Assembly (NCBI GenBank): GCA_038501785.1
Contig: JBAMJR010000194.1
Coordinates: 1,062,001 to 1,126,000, forward strand
Reading direction: 5' to 3'
Source of the DNA: Myoxocephalus aenaeus
Lineage: Eukaryota; Chordata; Actinopteri; Perciformes; Cottidae
Length of the DNA: 64,000 bases
Part shown: piece by piece, positions 11,841 through 64,000 of the stretch
How the letters are laid out: each line of letters begins with the position of its first letter
How positions within the stretch are numbered: position 1 is the stretch's first letter
Made by a program: the position numbers and the translations under genes
The notes under the pieces: model-generated
Told to the model about the DNA's origin: nothing
Database searches by the model: none
Seen by the model: only the letters and a program-made list of their open reading frames with translations

Positions 11841-13681
11841 AAGTGCCGGTGGGCAAAGGTGCTGTGTAACATCATTATCTTCCATGCTGGTAGCCATACA
11901 CTTAGTAAGGGAGTCATTTTGCAGAGATTCTACAAAAAAAAAAGTTCTGTGATGTTGTTACCGATCAGATAAGATATAACTTTATTAATAAAGGACATTA
12001 TTGTGCCAGAGTTTCAATAAATATTATAACAGAATAATAGCAACAACACAAACAATAGAATAAACACATGAATGTGTATGAGCAATAGAATACAAATCGT
12101 TAAGTGTAAAATAAATGATAACACCATTGCACAATAGAATACACTAGAAATAAGGTAAATAAATAAAGTTAAAACAAATAAAAAAGTGAAAGATGAAATA
12201 CAGATAACAAATAAAATAAATGTAGTGTATAAGATTTGATACTAACACCGGTGCCTACTGGAACCTAAAATATGATATATTCCTATTTACCTTATACCGG
12301 CATAAAGTACGTCACGTTTACTGTAAAAATAAATAGTGCTGGGCGGCACGGATCCAAGTCTCAGGAGTGTTATAGAAATATTTTAGTGGATCATAATATC
12401 ACCGTAAGTTAACCATTAAGCAGCACAACATTAGAGGTCCCATTAGCCAGTCTATAAGGTATACATAATAAAATAATAAAATACGTGAAAGCACAATTTT
12501 GAAGTCATAATTGAGCAACACAGGAATGTGGCTGATAACTCAGGATGGATGCTAAGGTAGTTGTAATTATATTCTACTCAGCACAAAGTGCTTCACACTA
12601 TCATAATGTGCATTCTCAGGGGGAAAAAGAGGCCCAATTAGCATGAATTTCTCAAACAATTTCCCTGAGCAAGCCCTCCCCTCTATCTCTTATCGTTGCC
12701 CTCAGCCAAGTGTGTGAGAGAGATAGAGGGGAATACCAAGGAATCCTCGCAGATTCCTCCGAACTCTTCACCAAGTCACACCTATTGAAGCTACATTGAT
12801 GCATTTCTTTCTGAACTGAACGCTGACGCTGGTGGGAAGGAAGCAGACCTGTTATAACTGTATACACGGAGCTGTTAGTCGAGCAGAAGTTGTCTTGATA
12901 ACAGTGTGGCTGTTACCGATCCGCGGGCTCTATCGCTGTCAGTTGTATTTTGAGAACCTGTTACAGCGGAAATGAGACAGATATGTCGCAGGTCTGAACA
13001 GGTTCCTTCAAAACTCACTTTAATGACTCAGATGAATCATATGCAGTTTATTCCATCTCATTAGAGAGGATTATTCTTTTTTTTCTCACTGTGTCTTCCT
13101 TCCTTTCTAACCCGGTTGACTGATGCAGCGACACAATAGCAATACACCTGATCCTGCTTCAGATGCTGTTGTGCAACGTTCATTTGACCAGACAGCAATG
13201 TCGAGCAGGGCCGCCGACAGTTGGACGGGTGGGCGCCTCTCCTGGTCCCGGAGAGAAGCGGCGCATCCGTGGGCAAGAGAGATAATAAACACCGCCAGAG
13301 TCTCCATGAGGAATGCAATGATGGGATGTTTGTTGTGTTTTCCTCTTGTGGATGCACAAAACCATGGGCCTCATATAAATAAACATCAGTAGGCCTGCCA
13401 CAGAAAACTGAACATGCAGTATAGATGTAAAGGCATGTTTTTTCTATTTAGAATAAATAGACAACAATCTGGATAAAAATATTGCATTGGTTACATGTTT
13501 TAACCTATTTCACAAGAAATTACACATATGTCCAATTGCTTACAAATAGAAGATGTCCTTTGAAGTTGTTCAACGATGTTATGTCCATATGACATTATGG
13601 AATTAATGCTACACACATTCTTAGCCCAGCTGGTTAAGCCTGAGTGACCCTAGGGTAATTTATCCCTTTTTCACACACACA

Positions 13682-13950
13682 TTTGAACCCAGGGTTAGTC
13701 TAAGCCTGGGTTCAAAAGGGCTTTATGATTCCCACTGTACTTCTTTTAGCCCTGGGTAAAAGCTAGAGCTAGCAACTCACTTAGCCCCAGGCTAGCAACT
13801 CACTTAGCCCCAGGCTAGCAACAAATTTAGCCCCAGGCTAGCAACTCACTTAGCCCCAGTAAAACACTGGGGCTAAGTGAGCTGTTGGGTCTGGGGCTAA
13901 GCTCACTTAGCCCCAGACCCAACAGCTCACTAAGCCAAAGGCTAAGTGCA
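13682..13950. repeat. Nested palindromic / tandem GCCCCAG-CTAGC repeat
   Basis: Units of roughly 30 bp built on CTCACTTAGCCCCAGGCTAG recur four times from about 13,780. They are followed by a near-perfect inverted repeat: 13,871-13,901 pairs with 13,906-13,936 with one mismatch and a 4-nt loop. A separate inverted repeat with 12-bp arms (TTTGAACCCAGG) lies at 13,682-13,716. No coding capacity; probably a degenerate foldback element. Confidence 0.85.
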
Positions 13951-16900
13951 GTATGAAACGCCCTAAATATAGCTGATAATTCAAATGTACAATTTTGGTT
14001 CACGCTGTGTACATTATTTCCTGCGACCATCTTTGTTTGGATTAGGAAACCCAGTAACCCCAGGGTGTCAATTTGTACAAGATGAACCAGTTTGTTTTAT
14101 CTTGTATCTTCAGTAATGTTAGTGCATTTTTGCACAGACACATGTCATGTTGTCGGGCTACCAGGATAGAGCTGCAACTTAGGAAATGGGTTCAAAAAAG
14201 TCTTTCAGGATTATGGAAGTATCTTCAGAACAGCAGTGCTATTATGTTTGTCTTCAAACGGGTGCTAAATCTGAGAATTGACAGTCAGAGCGAAGAAGAA
14301 AAAGTCCTTTAACTCCTCGAAAAGCATTAAACGTCACAAAGAAAATGCTAGCAGTGTCGTGAATTCCTCACAACCAGGTTTTGGGCCTTAATGCGGTACG
14401 TGATCCCTGCTCTTGCTGGTAATGTGAAGTGCTGCGTGAGTGATATTCGCTCAGACAGATTCGTCAGTGATAGTTGCCAACTTCTCGCCCCCCTCTGCTG
14501 TCGTCTCTCGCAGCTCGGCTCTGCTCAGGCCTCCCTTTGATCGCCTCATGTAGTCCCTCAGTCGTTATAACACCATCAGAGTGAGTGCTGCGGCTTGACC
14601 TGTCAGTGACACACTAATCCACGTTTGGACGTATTGAAGCAATCCCTCGCGAGCCAATTTGGGTCATGTTACCTTTGTTTTTTTGTATTCTTAAAAAATG
14701 AAACATGATGATGTTCACAGCCCTGTTGTCAGGTGCGGTTCTGACCTTTCTGGCTAGAGTTACGGTGGATTTATTCTCATTGAATGTTGCATCCAACAGC
14801 AAAAGCGTTTGGTTGCAGTGGCACCTATTGATTTGGCCGTGAATGCATTCATGATGTGTTTCCCAACACAGACTGATGGGAACTCGTTTATCACTCAGAC
14901 TTTTGCAGTGGAATCAGGTCACTTCTTTGATGATCCTGACCCATTTATATAAGAGTTATCTGGCGTGGGACGGCAGCAGGGAATCAGTACCCAATGGGCT
15001 CTGAATACAGGCGGCCCGCCGGGTTTGATCTCTCAGTCGTGCGCTGCTTTTACTTTTGTGTTCGGCGGCAATTAGCGAACATGAGAGCTCACTCTGTGGA
15101 GCGGGCCACATGGGCGATTTTAAAAAGAGGCTCCATATTTGACGGGTTTCGGGGATGTAGTCAAGTGATCAAAGAGCAGGGGGACCTTTGCTTGATCGTG
15201 CGGCGTTCCCTGTCTTGTCTTTGTTCATGTGAATCATTGAAACCGGGACATAGACTGCTTTAAAGGCTGCTAAAGGCTGCAAATAAAGCGCATGTCTCAT
15301 TAGGATGTGAGCGAACTCTCACATGCATTTTGAGGCAGGAGGAACGTTGCTTGTTGCTTGTTGCTTGTTTATGCAGTTGGTCAACAACATTGAATGATAA
15401 ACTGCTGGTTGCTGATGATGGTGTGAACTTTCTGCACTGCGGACACCAGTCTGGCCTCAACCAGTAGTCCCCGCGGACGAGATCATTTCAAACAAACACT
15501 CCGGTTCCCCCTCAGTGAACACTCTTAGCTCTGTCAGCACTGTTGCCATTGTTTGCACTGTTAGCGCTGGAGCACCGTTAGCTAGTGGTAGCCATGTTGA
15601 GAGACTTTGAAATTCTCCCGATCTCGTATATAATTACATTGTTTCATTTACAGAAAAAATACTACGTTCTACATTCTACGTAGTTCTACGACGGCAAGGA
15701 AAATATTGATCAGGCTTTATATACTCTATATACTAGTAGATATTAATTGTTGGTTGTGGGCTGCTCATGGGATTTGTTGAGTATTTGTTAAGTGAAAAAT
15801 AGAATGTCAGCAGACTTATCTTAATAATCACATGTTTTTTGTTGTAGAAGAAGTCACATAGTAGCTTCTGGGGCTATTGGGGCTATTTTTGGTTTTCTTT
15901 ATCCAGGTTTTGCAATATCTGTCTCTACGACTTAAGCACAATGTAGGTGAATGGAATTTAGTTTTTAAAAAGTTGCTGTTGGAATTTGGCCCAGACAAGA
16001 CCTGATGACATCTTTTTCTTGACCATAGAAACAACAGTTAAAAAGTCGATATGGAGACTTGGAGGCACAGTATAAGTATACGTGCTGACGACCAGTCCAT
16101 TCCCTGAGGTGGGATGCAGTTGAAAGCTCCTGGAAAAGTTAGTAAGTAGACCTTGAGTTAAGTAAATTGTTCATAGTTTGTGCCCCTGTTTCTATAACGA
16201 TATGTTGCTGCTGAATATTTTTAATGTAAATTTCACCACAAATTAAATTCTATTGGTGTGACACCAAAATCATCTGCATGGCTTGTTTACCGCTCGTTTT
16301 TCTTATTTTACTATTTGAGTGAATCAACCCTTTAACTTTTGTGGTAAACAGCTTTCAGCACGTGTAGAAATGTGTGTGTCGATGTGCTTTGTGATGTCAA
16401 CGTGAAAAAGGCACAGCTTGATGCAGAAGTGTCCTGGCTCTGAACAGAGATGTCTATGATTCAAAACACATGAGTCATCCGAGCAATCTGAAGTGGCTGA
16501 GCTGAAGGACTTCATATGCAAACACCCAACACCTGCAGGTTTAAAGGAGGACTCGTTGGTGTTATGGGAGAACAACGTCTGGTTTTCCCCTGCTTTTAAG
16601 AAAACCAGCTCACGTGTCTACAGAACACTTTATCCAAAGTGCACGTTTGCTCAGCTCTCCATTAAGTGGAGCGTGGCCCGTGATGGTGGAGCGTTACATC
16701 CTCACTAACCTGTGCTGGTTCTGGCTCCCTGCTGATTATCGACAACCACGAGTTTTGCATCGACGCCTCTCACGTTTCAGCAAGGTTTTCCTGTCATGGT
16801 GGATTATTTCCCAGTGATTCTAGCCAGAAATGACCACGCCTTGGAGGAACACGCCCTCCACTCCTTCCTCCCGTCAGATGGGAATGAATCGCATCTCTCT

Positions 16901-17400
16901 TAAAGTCATATCTGTGCTAAGGCCTGTGCTGGGCTTTCTGTTGTGGTGTGTTGGAGTGAATCGGCTCTTCTCACTGCCTCAGGTTTATTCCACCAGCGTG
17001 GTAGTCTAATGATTGCTGCCCCCTAGTGAACCTCATGTTACATCAACAGAGTGCACACTGTACAGCAGCTCCAGCTGACAGTGTCTCTGTTCTGATGCTT
17101 CCCATGAGGACCAGCCTGAGTTAAATACTAAACAAATACCAGTTATCAGTTGGACAAGGAAAACAAACATCATATCAGAGAGTTGGCTAGTAATTGTTGT
17201 GCAAGTCACTGTCGAGTCCCCATTTGAGAATCAATTCGGAGACGCTTTCCCACTGTCGCGCTGTTAGCATCCTCTTGGCTGCTCCAGTCAGCTTTATTTA
17301 CACTGCTGGTTTGAGACGACGTTCAACCGAGGTTGGTCGTCTCTGTCCCGAGCCCTCTCAGTCAAAGTTTGTTTGGCATGGCCGCTCACCAGTGTGGCAG

Positions 17401-17440
17401 TGTGTGTGTGTGGGGGGGGGGGGGGCGGGGGGGGGGGGAG
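17401..17440. repeat. TG repeat followed by G-runs
   Basis: A short TG run followed by about 27 bases that are almost all G, broken by one C. A G-quadruplex could form on the plus strand. Confidence 0.9.
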
Positions 17441-20400
17441 TAGGAGGCAGCTAACAGGACAGTGCTCTGCCAGGTTTTGTGGACAAATGAGGGATCAGAT
17501 TTCAGTGTGGGAAAGACGGTGGCAAAGGACAGGAGTGGTCAGCACCCTGACTTAAGCCGGGCCTTATCTCTCAGCATCAGTGTTGCAGCTCACCGGTGCT
17601 CCCGCGGTTGAACAGGAGCAAAATCCCTGCAGCCGGCTTCCGAAATCTAGCGGAATAACAATTCATTGATGTACCATGGTTTGCGAATAAAATGTTCAAC
17701 AATCACACATGTGTGTAGAGTTTTCAGGTGTGCACGTACTTTTGGCAACAGAGTGGGATGCAATGCCACAGCAGGGTGGATGTCTGTTGACATGGTTAAT
17801 AGTACACCACCTGACTGCAAGAAGAAAGATAGAATCGACTGCCTTATCAAGTGAAAATGAGACGGGTCAATCAACGTGTCATTTCCTGTGTTGCATTGAA
17901 GCGAGATGGGTTTCAGGTGTGCATGACCCCAGTGACATGTTCTCCTGTCTCCATGCACTCTGTCCTGCATAGAGGGGCCCACAGATAGATCGTATAGAAA
18001 CCACTGCCAGATGTCCCTACTGGTTAAAGGGTCCCGAAGGCCTTGGCTCAGTTAAAGCTAGGGTGCATAGTGGACCTTAGCATTTGTTTTGTTGTATTTA
18101 CTGAAATTCTCCTTAAATCCCGACATCATCTGCAGCTGTCGCAGGACTGTAACAAGCCAGTCCAATTATTTCATTCAGTCCGACATCACAAACAAGATTG
18201 AGCCACTTTTGGAAACTGCTGTTTGCTGCTTTTCATTAGAAAAGACTTGCCGACACTGGGCTGGGTTTTCAGGTTGGATCTTTTTTTAATTTTAATCTAG
18301 CATACATATCTGGTTGTTCAAATGTTGCCTACCTGAGCTTTAATATGTGATGTAAAATATCAGTACATATACAGTATGTGTATATACATGCAATTTGGTG
18401 AATGCTTGACTGTGTGGCATCATAGCCCACCTTGATTGTTATTCCACTTTAATTCCATATCTGATGATTTTGACTGTGGATATGTACAGTATTCTCTCAG
18501 TCAGCAGCTTATTATGAGCACTTCATTCAACTTCTAACATTTTGAGCACTATTTACATCAATTTGTCTCTCACAAGCCATACAACTTTTATGATTATGAA
18601 GTTATGTATAAATAAATAAAGTAAAAAAGGATAAAGATAATGGATCAATGGTTGAATCATTTTTTATTTTATTCAATAATATGAAATTAATAAATGTAAA
18701 TAAATCAAATTAAATTAATACTACGTATATATCTATTTTTCGTTTAAACACTTTACTATTTAATGGCACAGGAGACATAACACATTGCTGACACTCATAT
18801 GTTTCCATCTACGGGTACCTGTGTTATGGGTAAAAACACATGAGTTACAAATCTGGATTTGCAGCAGTTTACTGTACACACGGTCTTCTGTCACAGAGCA
18901 GAAAGAGAGGAGCTCCAATTACAGCAGTGTTTGTATTTGGCTTATCATTCACCACACAGTCTAGCTGCTGATGGGTGTAGCTCAGTGGAATGACAGCATC
19001 ACATTGAAGCATTGCTGAGACTGTACACATCTGCTTTGTCTCAGCTCTGGGGAATTAAAGTAATGGGTGCACGGCCTGCTTAATGAAGCGGTTTCATGTG
19101 CTATGCTTCACCTGAGCTGAAGGGAAGTCGGCGGCTGGAGCAGCCTCACGAAGAACACTGATGTGCAAGAGGCCTTTAAACCACTTCCTGTGTGTCGGTT
19201 AGTCTGCAGGAAGTCACGTCGCTGTCGCATCCTGCCGAGAGTGACTCTGTGCTCTGATTGGGCTGAGTGTGTGAAGAACATACTATCAGTGACAGATAGG
19301 TCTTCTTCTTCTTCTTCTTCTTCTTCTTAGAAATACAACATTTCAACAATTAATGACAAGGATTAACGATGAATAAAGTCAGTTTAATTGATCATTAAAA
19401 TAATGACGTGGGGTTGCGTGAGGTATCCATTGTCAGTATTTGAATATCAGACAGACACCTATATTTAAAATATGTTTTAATCGCTTAACCCTGCCGTCAG
19501 AGTGCCTTATCTGATGGGGAACTGAAACCATTCGTTATCTATGCTCTCTTCAAAGCCAACAGACTACTTTGACAAAAATAGAAATGTTATATCTCAGAAT
19601 GCAGGAGCTCATTTGTTTGTTGAAAGGGTTCGTTCAGACTGAGCTGCTCTTCTTTGTCTCTCTCTCACCTGCTGTCTGTCTCTCTGGCAGCTTGTCGGAC
19701 TGTGTTTGGTTCAAGGTTACGATCGAGTTAACGTCAACCGTCAGGATCAAAACCTCAGTGTTCACAATCTGGTCTGAGTCGCTTGTTATCTCCAGTTAGC
19801 ATTGTCCGAGGCCGTGTTGATCTCTCAGACCCCCGTCTCAGATTAACTGTGTGAGAAAAGAGGCATAGAGAGTTTTTAATGAGCATAGGGGAAACCAAGC
19901 TCTTTAAGAAAGATGCGGCATAATATGCTCGGATTGTTTTCAGCCAGAGAATGATAAGCACTTCAGGTCAGAGGTCACAGCGCAGGAAGTGTTGGAATTA
20001 TCTGGAGGCCGTTACAGTGCTGACAGCCAAGGACGGGCCACGCGGATGTGGGCCCTCGGGCCTCCCTCACATCCCACTGACACGTCATCTGGCCGTCCAC
20101 AGTGACACCGCAGCATCATGCCAAGGTTTTCTCTGGCCTTACTTGGCATAATTCAAGTGTCTCCTGGCCAAAAGTTCAACATATTTCCGGTAAGCGCTGT
20201 ATTTTCCTCATTTAGGGTATATCTCCTTGCTGCAGAAGGTTGCGGCCAGAGTGAGGACTGTCATGAGGGGAAATATCTGACATAAAAGAGATGGTTATTG
20301 GAGTTTAGGAAATTGTTTCGCAGTAGAAACTAAGATTAATGCCGCCCGCAAGCAGTTTGGTGAAATCCATCTCCCTAACATTCAATGTTTCTGGAAGCTG

Positions 20401-20921
20401 TATGAGGATGTTCCATTAACAGAAGTGGTTTGGCACTATGGCTGTGTGTTTGGACGTCGAGAAAACGTTTGACGGATTTTAATTTTGGCCTGAACTATGT
20501 ATTTAAAGACTACATGTTTCCAACACATCACTCAGTCTAGTAACTCCTGAAGTCAAAGCTACAACACAAACACAATATATTACAGTTGAACTTTTACAGT
20601 CTAACACCCGAGCACATCTCTCACAGGGTGTGTCAATAACAAATGCACTCAAGCAAATCCGTTTATGACATAATCAAATTGAATTAAATGTTTGGGGGCT
20701 CTAACAATTTTCAACTGTTTTTGAAGCACAGGTTGAGAAGCAGAGAAAGCTTAAGTCAAGGACATGAGGGCTTCAGGGAGTTCTGTGAAGAACTGGAACC
20801 GAGGAACCTTATCCCTGATCAGCACTCAGCATGTGTTTATTGTTGCCGTTCATTTAAACCGCTATACGCGACCGACGGTGCGGGGGGGGAGTGAACACCT
20901 AAACTGAAGAATTTTGTATTT

Positions 20922-20955
20922 ACACATATATTCGAATATGTTCGAATATATGTGT
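20922..20955. repeat. Perfect 15-bp inverted repeat with TTCGAA
   Basis: Arms ACACATATATTCGAA and its exact reverse complement are separated by TATG. A further TTCGAA follows about 20 bp downstream. Confidence 0.9.
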
Positions 20956-21439
20956 TTTTTTTAAAGGGAATATTCGAACGTCATTTTTTAGCAATTTTGA
21001 CAGCCCTAGTCTGCATGCATGCTAACTTACAAGCAATCATGCATGACGTCACCCTCCTACTAAACAAACAAAGGCATACTGTGGATTCAGGAGTCCTTTC
21101 TCTAACGCACAAACAATCTCCTAAAAAAAAAAAAAAGACCATCCATCCCATCCAGTTTGTGGTAAGACTTGCAATGGCCCCTGTCCTGTCTATGCACCCA
21201 CAGAGAAAAGGTTCAAACTGCATCTAAACAAAGGGCCAAATTCAGTAGATTTCCTTTCTTGAAATAGTCTAATTGACACATCAAATGAAAGGGCCAAATA
21301 CCCATTTTGGGTTAACAGAATTCTGACATTTATCATTTTTATTCAGGAATTGGAGCCTAAGTAGTAAAAAAAAAAAAGATACAAAGCTCGGGGGACAACA
21401 CCTTTAACCCCTCCAGGACGGTGCTGTTGTGTTTATTAT

Positions 21440-21707
21440 AGGTTTTGGTCAGACGTTTGGCCCCTGAGCTGGTTTGGCTCCTCGCATGGGACATTCCTGT
21501 GGAGCAGCCCCTCCCTGAAGGCCCTCACTGCGCAGACTCGCGGCTCTCCGCTGTCAGGGCAGACTGACAGTATGGCGGCGGGGTGCAGCTGGAAGGATGC
21601 TACTGTCGCCCGTGATGCGTCTATCGCCGGGAGGACGTAAATGGACAATTGACGGCAAAAAGAGAAGAGGATTTAACGAGAAAGGCTCGTCGCCGTGAGC
21701 TCCCAAG
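21440..21707 (+). promoter_or_regulatory. sbf1: sbf1 promoter / 5' leader region (TATA-less, CpG-rich)
   Basis: GC-rich sequence directly upstream of the start codon with no TATA box. It includes ATGGCGGC at 21,572 and CAAGATGGCCA over the start codon; both resemble the YY1 element often found near housekeeping-gene starts. Two upstream ATGs open short reading frames (21,572-21,640 and 21,641-21,652). The transcription start is not determinable from sequence, so it is unclear how much of this is leader. Confidence 0.55.
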
Positions 21708-63211
<41,504 letters not shown>

Positions 63212-64000
63212 GTAAGGAGAACACGTGTTGTTATGCAAGAGGAGACTTCCTGTTGGTTCAGCACAGAGCGTTTCATCCCAGTAACTCACTGATGACGCTT
63301 CACTTCATCTGGATTCACAGCGGCCCAGCTGTTGCATAGACCAGGTCATTAATTTGCACCTCAAGCGCAAGAATGCACAACCCTCAGTGTGATAGAGCCA
63401 AAGGGTTGTTTACATCAAGGGTGTTTGAGTTTTAAAGGCTTATGGTATCAGATCTCATCAGTCACATGTTGACCCGCTACATTAACATATACACTTCATT
63501 TAATGAGGTTGAGATCTAATTTTCAAGAGAGATATCCACGAGTGTATCAATTAAACATCGAACTTATCTTTAAAAAATATACAATATCAATTGTGATTGT
63601 TACAATAATACGATATAATAAAAAACATTTATATTATATAGCGAGAGTTATGAAGGTAACTACGGTTCTATGAATCCTGGATGAAGGACAAGTCATGTAA
63701 TCAAGTTAAAACCAGTCGAAGCTCAAATCACTCAGGATCTGACTCCATTGGAAGCAGAGTATCTAGCTTCAAATAACATAACATACATAAGAATACATCT
63801 GGTATGTGTTGAAGGAGAAATAGAAAATAAGTACTTTCAGATATTAATCTACCAATGCATAAATTAGTCTGCATTATTATGAGCAGTCTGTCTACGTCAC
63901 TATTCTCGGCCGCATCAGTTTGTCAACAGAAGCACAAGCAGGAGGGTTTCTCCTGCGGTTACAGACACTGGATTGTTTGACAGCGCTGCACGTCATGTGA
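63212..64000 (+). other. sbf1: sbf1 intron 24 (incomplete at window edge)
   Basis: AT-rich intronic sequence with no exon before position 64,000. GTTATGAAGGTAACTACGGT at about 63,647 resembles the end of a teleost dispersed repeat, but I cannot delimit it. Confidence 0.7.

Larger units (their letters stand above)
11841..21540. other. Intergenic region between divergent adm2 and sbf1 promoters
   Basis: About 9.7 kb with no recognisable exon on either strand. It contains a possible AT-rich LINE 3'-end remnant (11,966-12,250), a nested palindromic repeat at 13.66-13.95 kb, a poly-G tract at 17.4 kb, a short CTT repeat at about 19,303-19,328 and a TTCGAA palindrome at 20.9 kb. Shared regulatory elements of the two genes may lie here, but I cannot identify any from sequence alone. 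Confidence 0.6.

Overview
This is vertebrate, almost certainly teleost fish, nuclear DNA. Genes are split by GT-AG introns and the intergenic DNA is full of CA/TG microsatellites. There are remnants of a CR1/L2/Rex1-type LINE and of hAT DNA transposons, and several dispersed repeat families of the kind common in bony fish. I saw no bacterial gene, CRISPR array, rRNA or convincing tRNA gene.

Two genes are supported, arranged head to head. On the minus strand (about 3,485-11,813) lies adm2 (adrenomedullin 2/intermedin). It has a TATA-type promoter near 11,810, a 5' UTR exon, a signal-peptide exon (11,038-11,135) and a last exon (3,485-3,902) encoding the amidated hormone. On the plus strand, starting at 21,708 and running off the right edge, lies sbf1 (SET-binding factor 1/MTMR5). 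I trace 24 coding exons to 63,211, giving 1,031 complete codons. They cover the tripartite DENN region, the SBF2-type domain and the PH-GRAM domain. Every exon has GT-AG boundaries and all phases agree. The myotubularin pseudophosphatase and PH domains lie beyond the window.

Layout: 1-3,484, DNA downstream of adm2; 3,903-11,037, a long adm2 intron with two dispersed repeats; 11,814-21,540, intergenic DNA between the divergent promoters, with a nested-palindrome repeat at 13.7-13.9 kb; 21,541-21,762, sbf1 leader and exon 1; 21,763-40,731, a 19 kb first intron holding most of the unusual DNA (a perfect 34-bp-arm hairpin, a roughly 625-bp CACG array between identical 153-bp flanks, an 830-bp polypyrimidine tract, LINE and hAT debris); 40,732-63,211, exons 2-24.

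The most noteworthy observations are: a short tandem duplication that gives sbf1 exon 19 four identical, in-frame 5' splice sites; exon 9 bracketed at close range by complementary TG and CA repeats; CA repeats directly downstream of four sbf1 donors; the long Z-DNA-type arrays; and the adm2-sbf1 divergent pair, which mirrors the ADM-SBF2 pair of other vertebrates. I found no wholly new multi-gene system here; the region looks like an ordinary conserved locus in repeat-rich DNA.
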